NCBI RefSeq assembly: GCF_007745175.1
Contig: NZ_CP036271.1
Coordinates: 4,228,314 to 4,292,313 of the forward strand
Direction of reading: 5' to 3'
From: Caulifigura coniformis
GTDB taxonomy: Bacteria; Planctomycetota; Planctomycetia; Planctomycetales; Planctomycetaceae
Length of the DNA stretch: 64,000 nt
The notes under the pieces were generated by a model. That model saw nothing but the letters and a program-made list of their open reading frames with translations. It did not search any database and was not told where the DNA came from. The position numbers and the translations under genes are program-made. Within the stretch, counting starts at the first letter, position 1, and every line of letters begins with the position of its first letter. This document shows positions 9,952 through 20,527 of the stretch, one piece after another.

Positions 9952-10914
9952 ATGCGACGCGAGCTGTTCTCCCTGAGCATCGCGCTGGCGTTCACAGGGG
10001 ACCTGTATACACAGAGCCTGTTCGCCCAGGACGGGGCGAACGCCGCGAAGCCTGTCGAGCCGTCCTCCGCGAAGATGTCGACGTCCGACCTGCTCCGTCG
10101 CTTCGAGAACGCCGAGTACGCCTGGCAGCAGGCGCAGATCGCCGACGTCCTCGTGATCGCGGGAGATCGGTCGATCCTTCCGCGCATCGCGCAACTCACG
10201 CGAGTTTCAGATCGCAAACGGCGGTGCAACGCGGCCTTCGTTCTCGATGGTCTCGGCGATGCCCGCGGCATGGCGATCCTCGTCGCCGAACTGCGTGACA
10301 CCCGACCTCGCGCGGTGAATCCGGAGGAAAAACGTGGAAACGGCGGCGCAGAGAGGCAGGCTCACTCCGACCGACATCACTGTGCGCACCTGCTGGGGCG
10401 GATCGGTCGCGATGAGGCGATTCCCACACTCATCGAATTGCTCAAGGACGAAGAGCTGTGTGACGTCGCGGCCTCTTCGCTGGGCAACCTCGGAGTCAGC
10501 GACGCGATGGATGACCTTGTCGTCATGGCGGATGCGTTTCCGCAACATCGTGACTCCGCGGCCTCGGCGCTCGCAAAACTGGGGGACGCACGAGGCCTCG
10601 AGATGCTGTCCGAAATTGTGACTTCGAACTTGCACGAGTCCGTCCGCTTGAGAGCCACTGATGCACTTCGGGAATCGGGCTCCCTGAAGCAGCAGCCCGT
10701 CCTGCTTCAGGCCCTGGCAGACCCCCATCCGAACGTCCGTGTGGCGGCCGTGCGGGCGCTCAATGCCCTCGGCGACGCCCGGTCGTTGCCCGGTCTGAGA
10801 ATCGCTTCGCAGGATGAATCGGTCCCTCCCTGGCACGCCCCGACAACCGTGTCCGCGGAAGCGATCGCCGCGATCGAGGCGATTGAACGCCGCGATCAGC
10901 AATTGCTCCCTTGA
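9952..10914 (+). CDS. Secreted HEAT-repeat protein
   Basis: A 320-residue protein with a signal-like N terminus (hydrophobic to about residue 24, cleavage near LFAQDG) and about six HEAT-type helical repeats. Examples of repeat cores are RIGRDEAIPTLIELLKDEE, AASSLGNLGVSDAMDDL, ASALAKLGDARGLEMLSEI and VRAALNALGDARSLPGL-like segments. HEAT/PBS-lyase-like repeats are protein-binding scaffolds and are common in planctomycetes. No catalytic residues are evident; it may act as a periplasmic scaffold. It lies 56 bp after the phosphodiesterase. Confidence 0.85.
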   Translation: MRRELFSLSIALAFTGDLYTQSLFAQDGANAAKPVEPSSAKMSTSDLLRRFENAEYAWQQAQIADVLVIAGDRSILPRIAQLTRVSDRKRRCNAAFVLDGLGDARGMAILVAELRDTRPRAVNPEEKRGNGGAERQAHSDRHHCAHLLGRIGRDEAIPTLIELLKDEELCDVAASSLGNLGVSDAMDDLVVMADAFPQHRDSAASALAKLGDARGLEMLSEIVTSNLHESVRLRATDALRESGSLKQQPVLLQALADPHPNVRVAAVRALNALGDARSLPGLRIASQDESVPPWHAPTTVSAEAIAAIEAIERRDQQLLP

Positions 10915-11049
10915 GCGTCTTGCCGGCGTCTTCGCGGTGAGTGATGCCACAGGCGTTTCCACGGTCCCCGGGCTCACAGTGTTGCTGTCACCCCGATGCC
11001 CCTGGCAGTACCTTGGAGAGGTCACTTTCGTCTGATTCGGGGGCTTTCG

Positions 11050-14000
11050 ATGCGACGTGTGTTCGGAGGTTTCGGTCTCGTCCTCGCGTGCGCGGCTGCG
11101 ATGCCAGCGCTTGCAGACGCCGCCGACCTGCGCTTCAATCGCGACATCCGCCCGATCCTCTCCGAGCACTGCTTCGCCTGTCACGGTCCGGATAGTGCGA
11201 GCCGCAAGGCAGACCTGCGCCTCGACCGCCGCGCTGCGGCGGTCGAACTGGGAGCGATCGTTCCCTCGAAGCCGGACCACAGCGAATTGGTCCGCCGTGT
11301 GTTCTCATCGGCTCATGATGACGTGATGCCGCCGCCGGAAACGAAGCGGACGCTCACGGCCGGGCAGAAAGAACTCCTGAAACGCTGGGTGGCCGAGGGG
11401 GCCGAGTACGAATCGCACTGGTCGTTTCTCCGCGTGCCGAAGGAGGTTCCGGTTCCCGTGTCGGTCGAAGCGAATGACTGGGGGCGGACGTCGATCGATG
11501 CGTTTGTTCTCGACCGACTCCAGGAGGAAAAACTCCAGCCAGCTGAAGAGGCGACGCGCGAGAAATGGATTCGCCGGGTGTCATTCGACCTGACCGGCCT
11601 GCCGCCAACGCTCGCGGAGATTGACGCGTTTCTCGCAGACGACTCGGCCACCGCATTCGACAACGTGGTCGATCGCCTGCTGGCCTCTCCGGCGTATGGC
11701 GAGCGGATGGCCAACGACTGGCTTGACGTCGCGCGCTATGCCGACACCTTCGGCTACCAGGCCGACCGGAACATGCACATGTCTCCCTGGCGGGACTGGG
11801 TGATCCGCGCGTTCAACGAGAACCTCCCGTACAGCGACTTCATCGTCTGGCAGCTGTCTGGCGACATGCTGGAGAATCCGACGCGCGATCAGCGCCTGGC
11901 GACCGCCTTCAACCGCCTTCATCGACAGACGAACGAAGGGGGGAGCATCGAGGAAGAGTTTCGAGTCGAGTATGTGGCCGATCGCGTCCGTACGATGGGC
12001 TCGGCGTTCCTGGGGCTCACGTTCGAATGTGCCCGCTGTCACGACCACAAGTATGACCCGATCACGCAGCGTGAGTACTACTCACTGACCGCGTTCTTCA
12101 ACAACATCGATGAGCACGGGCTGTATTCGCACTTCACCGAGACCGCCCCGACGCCCACGCTGTTGCTCTACGAGGGAGACCAGCAGTCGAAGCATCGCGA
12201 ACTGCTCGCCCGCATCGCCGCTGCGGAGGAGCAGCTACGCGAGGCGATCGCGCAGGCGTTCAAGAAGCCTGCCCCCTTGCCTGCCGACGCGATCGCCGCT
12301 CCCGATCCGGAGAAGGTGTACACGTTTGACGACGTCCCAAACGGCGGTGATTTCCGCGGCGTCGAAGGTCATGCCGGACGGGCGATCGAGTTCGGGGGGG
12401 ACGACCAGTTCGTCTGCAAAGAAGCTCCCCAGCTCAGTCGCTCAGCGCCGTTCAGCCTGTCGCTGTGGGTGAAGCCGGGCCCGCATGGCCCGCGGCAGAT
12501 CGTGTTTCACCAGTCGCGCGCGGCCGAGGATTCGGCGTTCCGTGGCGTTTCGCTGACGATCGACAATGGCCGTCCGACGTTTTCGATGGTTCACTTCTGG
12601 CCGGGCAACGCCCTTCAGATCCGGACCCAGGCGCTGCTTGCCCCTGAAGTGTGGACGCAGCTGGTCATCACGTCGGACGGAAGCGGCCGGGCGGCCGGCA
12701 CGACTTTCTATGTGAATGGCGTGGCAGCCGAGGTCGAAGTCGTCGGCGATCGCTTGACCCGCGATGTGATCCACCGGGCCGAATGGGGCGACTCCGAGGC
12801 CAAATCGATCCCTTTCGCGCTCGGCGCGCGGTTTCGAGACCTCGGATTTAAGGGAGGATGTGTTGATGAACTGGAGTTCTATTCCGTCGCACTGACGGAG
12901 GCCGAGGTCGCGTTCGTGTCCGGCCGGGCGGACCTGATCAATGATTCACAGCGGCAGGACCACCATGCGCGACGCATCGACACGGACGTCGTGAAGATCG
13001 AGGCCGAATTGCGGGCGCTGCGTGTCGAAGAGAACACTCTCATCGGCAGGGTTCGCCAGATCATGACGATGCAGGAGCTTCCGTCCGACCGAAGGCGGCT
13101 GACCTACCGGCTCGACCGCGGCGCGTATGATGGGCGGGCTGAGACGGTCGTCCCGGCGACGCCCGTGGAAATCTTCACGCTCCCCGAAGGCTCGCGAACT
13201 GATCGACTCGGCTTCGCCCGTGCGCTCATCGACGATCGCAACCCGCTGACCGCGCGCGTCGCCGTCAATCGCTATTGGGCGATGTTCTTCGGGACGGGAC
13301 TTGTCGCGACGACCCAGGATTTCGGCAGTCAGGGGGAGCCTCCCTCGCATCCGGAGCTTCTCGACTGGCTGGCCCGTGATTTCATGGATCACGGGTGGAA
13401 TGTCCAGCGGCTGTTTCGACAGATCGTACTTTCCGCGACGTATCGCCAGTCGTCGACTCCGCGCGACCCGAAGCTCTACGCAAGCGATCCTGCGAATCGG
13501 CTCCTCGCGCGCGGGCCGCGGCATCGTCTTCCGGCCGAGCAGATTCGCGACAATGCGCTCGCGATCAGCGGGCTGTTGAAACCTCGCGTGGGCGGCGACA
13601 GCGTATTCCCCTACCAACCGGCTGGCCTCTGGGAAGAAGCGGGCACCGGGAAGTCGTATTCGCAGTCGCACGGTGACGATCTGTACCGACGGAGCCTGTA
13701 CACATTCTGGAGGCGGACATCCCCGCCGCCGACCATGACGGCGTTCGACGCCCCCTCGAGAGAATACTGCGTCATCCAGCGCGAGCGCACTGCCACGCCC
13801 CTCCAGGCGCTGACGCTGCTCAACGACCCGCAGTTCGTGGAGGCCGCCCGAGTGCTGGCGTCGAACGTGCTCTCGACCATGCCGCGCAACGACGATGCCG
13901 GGCTGGTCCGCGTCTTCCGTTGGACGACCAGCCGGCAACCCACAGTCACGGAGCAGGAGATTCTGCAGTCTCTCCTTGCGGCCGCTCGAGTGCAGTTCGC

Positions 14001-14142
14001 AGGGAACGAAGATGCGGCCAAGGCGCTCGTGTCTGTCGGTGAATCTCCGGTAGACAAAGCGTTGGAGGTCGCTGAGCTTGCCGCTTGGACATCGGTCGTC
14101 CAGTCATTGCTCGGCTTTGACGAGTGTTTGACCAAACGCTGA
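11050..14142 (+). CDS. PSD1-type protein: cytochrome c-like, DUF1549, LamG-like and DUF1553 domains
   Basis: About 1030 residues from the ATG at 11050, which gives a good signal peptide ([21 protein letters not shown]); an upstream in-frame ATG at 10996 would bury it. Domains in order: planctomycete cytochrome C-like domain with haem motif CFACH (41-45), DUF1549 with [12 protein letters not shown] (~326-337), a concanavalin/LamG-like insert (about 450-600, [10 protein letters not shown]), and DUF1553 (about 700-1000, [49 protein letters not shown]). These proteins are exported and abundant in Planctomycetota, usually paired with DUF1501; a role in polysaccharide breakdown is suspected but unproven. 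The second CxxCH lies in DUF1549. Confidence 0.93.
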   Translation: MRRVFGGFGLVLACAAAMPALADAADLRFNRDIRPILSEHCFACHGPDSASRKADLRLDRRAAAVELGAIVPSKPDHSELVRRVFSSAHDDVMPPPETKRTLTAGQKELLKRWVAEGAEYESHWSFLRVPKEVPVPVSVEANDWGRTSIDAFVLDRLQEEKLQPAEEATREKWIRRVSFDLTGLPPTLAEIDAFLADDSATAFDNVVDRLLASPAYGERMANDWLDVARYADTFGYQADRNMHMSPWRDWVIRAFNENLPYSDFIVWQLSGDMLENPTRDQRLATAFNRLHRQTNEGGSIEEEFRVEYVADRVRTMGSAFLGLTFECARCHDHKYDPITQREYYSLTAFFNNIDEHGLYSHFTETAPTPTLLLYEGDQQSKHRELLARIAAAEEQLREAIAQAFKKPAPLPADAIAAPDPEKVYTFDDVPNGGDFRGVEGHAGRAIEFGGDDQFVCKEAPQLSRSAPFSLSLWVKPGPHGPRQIVFHQSRAAEDSAFRGVSLTIDNGRPTFSMVHFWPGNALQIRTQALLAPEVWTQLVITSDGSGRAAGTTFYVNGVAAEVEVVGDRLTRDVIHRAEWGDSEAKSIPFALGARFRDLGFKGGCVDELEFYSVALTEAEVAFVSGRADLINDSQRQDHHARRIDTDVVKIEAELRALRVEENTLIGRVRQIMTMQELPSDRRRLTYRLDRGAYDGRAETVVPATPVEIFTLPEGSRTDRLGFARALIDDRNPLTARVAVNRYWAMFFGTGLVATTQDFGSQGEPPSHPELLDWLARDFMDHGWNVQRLFRQIVLSATYRQSSTPRDPKLYASDPANRLLARGPRHRLPAEQIRDNALAISGLLKPRVGGDSVFPYQPAGLWEEAGTGKSYSQSHGDDLYRRSLYTFWRRTSPPPTMTAFDAPSREYCVIQRERTATPLQALTLLNDPQFVEAARVLASNVLSTMPRNDDAGLVRVFRWTTSRQPTVTEQEILQSLLAAARVQFAGNEDAAKALVSVGESPVDKALEVAELAAWTSVVQSLLGFDECLTKR

Positions 14143-14185
14143 GGATCCAGGCAATCTTTCTCTGCCGTCGATGCAGGGCTAACGA

Positions 14186-15913
14186 ATGGACGACTTTGAA
14201 CAGAAAGCGGCGAAACGCGTTGTGAAGAAAGTTGCTGCGACTCCAGAGGAGTTCGCGCTCGAGAAGATCGCCAAAGACCTTCGGCAATGTGCTCCTGACG
14301 ATCTCGAGTGGTTGCGGAGACAGCTTCAGAAAAGGCTCAGCGAGGCGCCTCCGAGTTTCGTGCGGCCGTACCGGTCTGCCGAAATTCTGAATCACCTTGG
14401 TGATCCCGCTTGCGTGCATTTCCACATTCAGCAGCTGCTGCGACCTGTGACCTCGATCGAGTTTGCACGATCGCTTGGGGCTCTCGAAGACCGACGGCGG
14501 GCAGAACAGTTGGCTGGCCCTGGAATCAGCGACGAAGTCCGTCGATCGCTCCTCTTCAGCTTCGAGAAGCGACTCACGTCGCACGATCACCATTGGCGCG
14601 GGATCCCCGAGCAACTCCTCTCGTTGTGTGAAGTCTGGGCAGTCCCGGACATTCCGAGCATGCTTGTTGGACTTTGGAACGAGAGTGCGTCCCTTGAAGT
14701 GCTGGAACGTCTTTGCCGTCCTGAAGTGCTTCCATTGCTGACGACTGCACACGTTGCCGCCGTGGTGACGGCATTTGGTTCGTCGGCGAAGGGTTTCTCG
14801 GAGTGCCGTGAGTTTCTCAGAATGTGTGCGGTGCTCTGCCATTCCGAATTCGAGGATGTTCGTGTCGCCGCCGCCAGCGCCGCCGATCAGTTGTTGCCCC
14901 TCGATGGCATCTGGCGCAATGAAAAACACGATGTTCTGCCGTACCGCAAAGTCTGGTCGTCGGAGCTGACAGGATTTCTTCAACGACTGCTGGCGAGGGA
15001 CCCCTCACCCGTTCACGCCGCCCATGCAGTCCGCCTCTTGGCCGAGTTCAAGCCGGAGGCCGTCGTTGCCCTCGGCGACTCTTTCAGGCTCGACCCACAG
15101 CAGCGGATCGATCTCTGCGAGCGGATCGCGCTGCGGCTCAACGGATCAAAGGACAAGAAGGCACTCCGGTTCATTCAGGAGGCAGCCAAGCTCGATCCGC
15201 CCGAGCGGCGACTGCGGTTCGCGTTCATGTGCAGGATGGTCGGAGGGGCAGCGGCCTCTGAGTCGACGGTCGCTTCCCTGTCCAATTCGCTGAGCCAGTC
15301 AGACCGCAACCTGCTCGACCTTGCGCCGGATGGAAACGCGGTCGCCCCATTCGACCAACTGCTTCGCGACGCGGGTTTGCTGAAGAAGACTCTCAGGAAA
15401 CCTCTGCCCGAGTGGACGGATCGGCCCCCGTACTCGGCTCGACACTGGACACTCAACAGGATGGAGGCGCTCGGGCTGGCTGTACCCATCTGGTTTGAAT
15501 GTGATCAGAAAGTTGGCCGCCACGATCAGGCGATGCTCAAGCTTGCGAGGTTACTCAAGCCACAGCTTGGAAAAGCGACGGCGAAGCAATCGCTCCAAGC
15601 TCACCGCAACCAAATGGTGCTCTTGTCGGTCTCCTTTGAGTGCGAGCGAGGGTTGTGCACACTGGATTTTGAAACGTCGGAAAAGTGCTTGAACGTCAGT
15701 CCGCTGTACAATGCGATTAACTGGATGCTGCATCGGGAGAAGCTGCCCGAGCGAATCGTGCCAGTTGAGGAGGCGTGTTACGTCGCTGGAGTTCCGGAGC
15801 GAATTCACGAGCTCGGCGAACGTTTTGGCTGGAAGATCACGGAGCCGATGAAACGGATCGCCGAAGGACACCTGAAGGCGATTGAATCGAAGGACTGGAA
15901 GGCGTCGACATGA
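14186..15913 (+). CDS. Unknown 575-residue helical protein
   Basis: I do not recognise a family. The product has no signal peptide and no membrane segment, starts with a Lys-rich helix ([19 protein letters not shown]) and is helical throughout, with irregular HEAT/ARM-like stretches ([34 protein letters not shown]). It begins 43 bp after the PSD1-type gene and its stop overlaps the start of the DUF1501 gene by 4 bp (ATGA), so it sits inside what is normally a two-gene pair. Its cytoplasmic appearance contrasts with its exported neighbours. Its base composition looks less GC-rich than theirs by eye, suggesting an inserted gene. Confidence 0.8.
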   Translation: MDDFEQKAAKRVVKKVAATPEEFALEKIAKDLRQCAPDDLEWLRRQLQKRLSEAPPSFVRPYRSAEILNHLGDPACVHFHIQQLLRPVTSIEFARSLGALEDRRRAEQLAGPGISDEVRRSLLFSFEKRLTSHDHHWRGIPEQLLSLCEVWAVPDIPSMLVGLWNESASLEVLERLCRPEVLPLLTTAHVAAVVTAFGSSAKGFSECREFLRMCAVLCHSEFEDVRVAAASAADQLLPLDGIWRNEKHDVLPYRKVWSSELTGFLQRLLARDPSPVHAAHAVRLLAEFKPEAVVALGDSFRLDPQQRIDLCERIALRLNGSKDKKALRFIQEAAKLDPPERRLRFAFMCRMVGGAAASESTVASLSNSLSQSDRNLLDLAPDGNAVAPFDQLLRDAGLLKKTLRKPLPEWTDRPPYSARHWTLNRMEALGLAVPIWFECDQKVGRHDQAMLKLARLLKPQLGKATAKQSLQAHRNQMVLLSVSFECERGLCTLDFETSEKCLNVSPLYNAINWMLHREKLPERIVPVEEACYVAGVPERIHELGERFGWKITEPMKRIAEGHLKAIESKDWKAST

Positions 15914-17364
15914 ACGCCGCCTCGCTGGAGCCGCACTTGTCAATTTCTTCGATGAACCGTCGAACTCTCTTATCCACGATTGGTGGCGGACTCGGTGCGA
16001 TCGCCTTGTCGGATCTGCTCTCTCCGCCTGCAGCGGCCGGACTCGCGACCGCTGGCGTAATCGCGAAGCCGCATGTCGAGCCTAGAGCCAAGCGAGTCAT
16101 TTACCTCTTTCAGAGCGGCGGCCCCTCGCAGCTCGAAATGTTCGACTACAAGCCGCTGCTCAGCGAAATGTGGGGTCAGAGCCTCCCCGACTCGGTCCGC
16201 AAAGGGCAGCGGCTCACCGGCATGTCGGCGAACCAGGCGGTACTGCCACTGGCCGGATCGATCTTTCCTTTCAAACAGCAGGGAGCCGCCGGGACATGGG
16301 TCTCGGACCTGCTTCCGCACACGGCGAAGGTCGTCGACGACATCACGGTGATTCGCTCGATGTTCACCGAGGCGATCAACCACGATCCGGCGATCACGTT
16401 TCTGCAGACCGGGAACCAGATCGCGGGCCGGCCCAGCATGGGGGCGTGGATTCAGTACGGCCTCGGGAGCGATAACGCGAATCTTCCGGCGTTCGTCGTG
16501 CTGATTACACGCGGCAAGGCCGATCAGCCGCTTTACTCCCGGCTGTGGGGGGCCGGATTTCTCCCCTCCGAATATCAGGGGGTGCAGTTCCGGTCGGGGA
16601 AAGACCCGGTCCTGTTCCTGAATAATCCTCCGGGAGTCGACGCCGCCGGCCGGCGGTCCCAGCTGGATGCCCTGAACGAACTGCACCGTCTCGAGGCCGC
16701 CGCGACGCAGGATCCCGAAGTGGAGGCGCGGATCGCGCAGTATGAAATGGCGTTCCGGATGCAGTCGAGCGTCCCCGAGGCGACGGATCTCTCGGGCGAA
16801 CCGGAGCATATCTTTGATCTCTACGGTCCCGACTCCAGAAAGCCCGGAACCTTTGCGGCCAATTGCCTGCTCGCCCGGCGCCTGGCCGAGCGCGGCGTGA
16901 AGTTCATCCAGCTCTACCACCAGGGGTGGGATCAGCATGGCGGTCTGCCCAAGGGGATTGCCCGGCAGTGCGAAGAGACCGATCAGCCTTCGGCGGCCCT
17001 GCTCCAGGACCTCAAACAGCGCGGCCTTCTCGATGACACGCTCGTGATCTGGGGCGGGGAATTTGGCCGGACGAACTACTCGCAGGGGAAGCTGCAGAAG
17101 GACAACTACGGCCGCGATCACCATCCTCGGTGCTTCAGCGTCTGGATGGCCGGCGGCGGCATCAAAGGGGGGACGGTGTACGGCGAGACGTGCCCTTTCG
17201 GCTACAACATCGAGCGTGACGGAGTGCATGTTCGCGACTTCCATGCGACCGTCCTGCATCTTCTGGGAATCGATCACGAGCGACTGACGTTCAAGTTTCA
17301 GGGGCTGAACGCCAAACTCACCGGTGTCGAACCGGCGAAGGTCGTCCGCGGCGTCCTCGCCTGA
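15910..17364 (+). CDS. DUF1501 exported protein (sulfatase-like fold)
   Basis: A 484-residue DUF1501 protein. The start at 15910 overlaps the previous stop (ATGA); an in-frame ATG at 15952 would start directly at [19 protein letters not shown], a Tat-like signal with twin Arg, and may be the real start. Family motifs are [35 protein letters not shown] and [17 protein letters not shown], which resemble the alkaline phosphatase/sulfatase superfamily. DUF1501 and DUF1549/DUF1553 proteins are typically adjacent in planctomycete genomes. Substrate unknown. Confidence 0.92.
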   Translation: MNAASLEPHLSISSMNRRTLLSTIGGGLGAIALSDLLSPPAAAGLATAGVIAKPHVEPRAKRVIYLFQSGGPSQLEMFDYKPLLSEMWGQSLPDSVRKGQRLTGMSANQAVLPLAGSIFPFKQQGAAGTWVSDLLPHTAKVVDDITVIRSMFTEAINHDPAITFLQTGNQIAGRPSMGAWIQYGLGSDNANLPAFVVLITRGKADQPLYSRLWGAGFLPSEYQGVQFRSGKDPVLFLNNPPGVDAAGRRSQLDALNELHRLEAAATQDPEVEARIAQYEMAFRMQSSVPEATDLSGEPEHIFDLYGPDSRKPGTFAANCLLARRLAERGVKFIQLYHQGWDQHGGLPKGIARQCEETDQPSAALLQDLKQRGLLDDTLVIWGGEFGRTNYSQGKLQKDNYGRDHHPRCFSVWMAGGGIKGGTVYGETCPFGYNIERDGVHVRDFHATVLHLLGIDHERLTFKFQGLNAKLTGVEPAKVVRGVLA

Positions 17365-17515
17365 TCTTTCCGGCGTTCGGGGAAGTTTTTCGTGATCAAA
17401 TCGAGTCCGCGCTGCGTTTGCCCTGGCGCTCGATGTTCGCCGGCTGCGGACGAACGCTATCCTGTGCAGTCAGAACGCCATTGATCCTTCGAGTCGTCCC
17501 CGCCGACGGAACGCC

Positions 17516-18667
17516 GTGAGCCACGACCCGCCTCCGTTTCCAGCCGAACGCCCGGGGCATCGTCCCACGCCTGCCGGCGAGGCCATCGATGACGGCAAGG
17601 GACGCATCTTCCCGTGCGAGGAATGCGGCGCTGACGTTGAGTTTCATATCGGCAGCCAGGCGCTGAAATGTCCCTACTGCGGGCATGTGAAGCCGCTCGA
17701 CCTCGACCCCGAAGCGCAGATTCGCGAGCAGAATTTCGACGCGATTGTCGCCCGGGCCGAGGAACAGCACGAGGCCGACCGGCACGACGAAGAGGGGCAA
17801 AGCGAGGTCCGGTGCGAATCGTGTGGCGGGACGGTCGTGTTCTTCGGCACCCTGACCAGTTCGGCCTGTCCTTACTGCGGCACTCCCATTCAGCGGGACA
17901 GGATCCACTCTGCGACGCACCGGATCCCTGTCGACGGCGTGATCGCCTTTCAGATCGATCGCGAGCGGGCCGGCCGGAATCTCGCCGACTGGGTGCAGTC
18001 GCGATGGTTTGCGCCGAACGCGTTCAGAAAGCAGGGAGTCAGCGGCAATTTCAACGGCGTCTACCTGCCTTACTGGACGTTCGACACCTTGACGTACAAC
18101 GCCTATTCCGGCGAGCGCGGCGACGCCTATTGGGTGACGGTCGGCAGCGGGCAGAACCAGCGGCGCGTACGACGGGTGCGCTGGAGTTCGGCCTCCGGCC
18201 GGTTCCAGAGGTTTTTCGACGACGTGACCATTCCTGCTTCGCGGGGGCTCGATCTCGACCGCCTTGTCGCACTCGAGCCCTGGCCTTTCGGCACGATGCT
18301 GCCCTTCACGCAGCAGGTCCTCGCAGGCTTTCTGGCCCGCACTTACGATATTCCGCTGAAGGAAGGTTTCGTGATTGCCAAGGAGCGTGTCGACTCGGCG
18401 ATCGCCGGAGAGGTGCTTCAAAGAATCGGCGGCGACGAACAGCGGATCTGGTCAATCCAGTCCCGGTACGACGCGATCACGTTCAAGCACCTGCTGCTGC
18501 CTGTCTGGTTGATGACGTACCGGTTCCACGACAAGCCTTTCCGCGTTTACATCAACGCGGCGACCGGCGAGGTGCAGGGAGACCGTCCTTACAGCTGGGT
18601 GAAGATCACCCTGGCTGTGCTCGCCGCGCTGATCGTGGCCGCCATCATCGCATCGGCTCAGCAATGA
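17516..18667 (+). CDS. Double zinc-ribbon protein with C-terminal membrane anchor
   Basis: The product has 383 residues from a GTG start. Two Cys4 zinc ribbons are visible: C34-C37/C52-C55 (CEECG...CPYCG) and C100-C103/C118-C121 (CESCG...CPYCG). A beta-rich middle follows (YLPYWTFDTLTYNAYSGERG), and one membrane segment ends the chain (ITLAVLAALIVAAIIAS). The plan matches the widespread family annotated as TFIIB-type zinc ribbon or primosome-like membrane proteins of unknown role. It ends about 35 bp before repeat copy 2. Confidence 0.8.
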   Translation: MSHDPPPFPAERPGHRPTPAGEAIDDGKGRIFPCEECGADVEFHIGSQALKCPYCGHVKPLDLDPEAQIREQNFDAIVARAEEQHEADRHDEEGQSEVRCESCGGTVVFFGTLTSSACPYCGTPIQRDRIHSATHRIPVDGVIAFQIDRERAGRNLADWVQSRWFAPNAFRKQGVSGNFNGVYLPYWTFDTLTYNAYSGERGDAYWVTVGSGQNQRRVRRVRWSSASGRFQRFFDDVTIPASRGLDLDRLVALEPWPFGTMLPFTQQVLAGFLARTYDIPLKEGFVIAKERVDSAIAGEVLQRIGGDEQRIWSIQSRYDAITFKHLLLPVWLMTYRFHDKPFRVYINAATGEVQGDRPYSWVKITLAVLAALIVAAIIASAQQ

Positions 18668-18701
18668 TCGCCGGCCAGGTCGTCTGGCCATTCCTCCGCT
18701 C

Positions 18702-19000
18702 CGCGGTCTCGAAGCCTTGTCCGCCAGCCCTGGTGGGGGCTCTTTGCGGCGGCGTGATGCGAGATGTGTGACGACCTGTGACGGAGACCTGTGACAGCAG
18801 AAAATGGTCTGAACCATTGGGAATTGCTGACCTGTGACACCTGTGACATGTGTGACAAGTTTTTGAGGTCTTCTGCGCTTCGTCTCGCCGGGTGGATCAC
18901 TCGTCAGTCCTGAATTGCCAAAGAACGAGCCCTCTCCCAGTCCGGGAGCGGTTGCGCGCGGGGCCGGATTTCGCGTATCGGGCCACCAGGGGCGCTGGCC
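18702..19000 (-). repeat. ~300 bp dispersed repeat, copy 2
   Basis: Reverse-complement copy of 427-723, differing by scattered substitutions and small indels. It fills most of the gap between the zinc-ribbon gene and the PntB-like gene. It again carries the TGTGACA/ACCTGTGAC words and the CTCCC-agtc-GGGAG hairpin. See copy 1. Confidence 0.9.
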
Positions 19001-19058
19001 AGGTTTCTGTGGGGACGCTTCTCAGCGGCGTGACGGCAGAGTTTGAAGAGCCCGACCC

Positions 19059-20069
19059 TTAAAGAATCGGAGCGTCAGGATCCGCCGTGACTCGAGGCGG
19101 GGGGGGAGAAGAAGCCTGAGGAGCGTCCTCTGCGGACTCTTCCGGTTCCGAGGCGGTCGTCCTGGACGACTCGATTCCACGAACCAGGCCGAGAAGTGAG
19201 ACGTTCAGCGACCGGCTGACCGACTGGGCCACCACCGCCCCGCCCCCTGCGACCAGCGCTCCGGCCGTCACCATCAGCAGGTTGCCGACGACAAGCCCGG
19301 ACGCGGCCAGCGAGAAACCGGACGCCGCGACGCAGGCGGCCAGAACGGGGGGGACGTCGACAATCTTCAGGTGAATTGTCAGGACGTATCCGAGCGCAAG
19401 CGCTGCGACCAACAGCAGCCACAGAAACGTCTCGGTGCCCGGCCACGCCGTCAGCAGGACGCCGAGGAGCAGACAGACAACAACAAGGGCCAGTTGGGGT
19501 TTGGCCGGGTCTTCCAGCTTCGGAAGAGCCTTCCTGAGTGGAGATCGCGCGAGCTTGAGATAGGAAATCACTCCCGCTGCGGCGATCGCGCCGCCGAACG
19601 CCGCGGCCATCGAGGCGGCGGCCGCGATCGTCCACGGGATCTGCAGTTCGACCGTCACTTTTTCATTGACGCGGCGCATCTCTTCGCTGAAGCCTTTCCA
19701 TTTCTCGTCGACGGCTGCGAGGCCTGCGTCGTAGAACGCGCCGATGTTGTGGATGCTCGATCCGGCGATGAGCGCCGTCGCGAATCCGATTGCGGCGACG
19801 AGCAGCGCAATTCGGCCGAGTGCGTTCTCCTGGTCGGCCCTGAGACCGAGGAACGCCCCAAGCCCGATGCCGACGCCGAGCCCTGCCAGCGCGCCGACGA
19901 TCGAAAACAACCCGCCCGCCGTCAGTGTGGCCAGGATCGCCAGCAGAACTCCCGCGCCCCCCAGTATGTTCCCCAGGCGGCTGTGCCCCGGCCTGAGGAA
20001 TTGCCAGATGCCGGCCAGCATCAGGCCCGAGGACACCAGGTAAATGAAGTCGATCAGGGTGGACGTCAT
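19059..20069 (-). CDS. PntB-like membrane protein lacking the NADP-binding domain
   Basis: A 336-residue protein with about 9 membrane segments. The segment MVTAGALVAGGGAVVAQSVS followed by RSLNVSLLGLV, and the preceding DVPPVLAACVAASGF, align with the end of the membrane domain of transhydrogenase beta subunit PntB. PntB then normally continues about 180-200 residues into the NADP(H)-binding domain III. Here the chain ends in a short acidic/Pro-rich tail instead. The first half keeps the PntB plan (helices, then a loop, then further helices) but the loop around residues 110-135 is not PntB-like. It follows the PntA-like gene by 52 bp, so both are probably co-transcribed. Confidence 0.7.
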   Translation of the reverse strand: MTSTLIDFIYLVSSGLMLAGIWQFLRPGHSRLGNILGGAGVLLAILATLTAGGLFSIVGALAGLGVGIGLGAFLGLRADQENALGRIALLVAAIGFATALIAGSSIHNIGAFYDAGLAAVDEKWKGFSEEMRRVNEKVTVELQIPWTIAAAASMAAAFGGAIAAAGVISYLKLARSPLRKALPKLEDPAKPQLALVVVCLLLGVLLTAWPGTETFLWLLLVAALALGYVLTIHLKIVDVPPVLAACVAASGFSLAASGLVVGNLLMVTAGALVAGGGAVVAQSVSRSLNVSLLGLVRGIESSRTTASEPEESAEDAPQASSPPPPRVTADPDAPIL

Positions 20070-20121
20070 CGGGAGGACACCAGTCGGAGAAGCGGCCGGA
20101 AGAGGCGGAATGAACGCAGTC

Positions 20122-20448
20122 TCAGGGGGTCTCTTTGGTCGTCTGCCCTTTGACGAGCGTGTGTGTCGTCAGGAACCCGGCCACGGCGGCGGTCGTTGCC
20201 AGCGCGACGGCAATCACTCCCGCTGTCCGCCCGAACAGGCCGCCCGAGCCGGCGGCCACCACGATCGCGCCCAGGGCGCCGGCCCCGGCGAGGCCGACAA
20301 GCAGACTCAGACGCGCCGCCAGTGTCTGGGCGGTGGTCTCGCTGAACAGTTTTGCGCCGATGAGTGCGGCCAGGAGAAAAATCGTCAGCGCCGCGATCAA
20401 TGGATCGGCGAACCCGCTGGGGCCCGCCAGTAGCAGTGGGAATCGCAT
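20122..20448 (-). CDS. Small membrane protein like the PntA membrane domain
   Basis: A 108-residue protein with three to four membrane helices (DPLIAALTIFLLAALIGAKLF; a Gly/Ala-rich pair; VALATTAAVAGFLTTHTLVKG). This matches the membrane part at the C-terminal end of PntA (the separate PntA2 subunit in some bacteria). No NAD-binding domain I lies next to it in this window. With the PntB-like gene it makes a membrane-only pair. Short length makes the call moderate. Confidence 0.6.
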   Translation of the reverse strand: MRFPLLLAGPSGFADPLIAALTIFLLAALIGAKLFSETTAQTLAARLSLLVGLAGAGALGAIVVAAGSGGLFGRTAGVIAVALATTAAVAGFLTTHTLVKGQTTKETP

Positions 20449-20527
20449 GATGGCTCTCGAGAGGTCGAGTCTGGAAGTGCTCAGTCTACTCTACCGCCCG
20501 CGACTCCCGGGACGCGATCCAAGTCTC

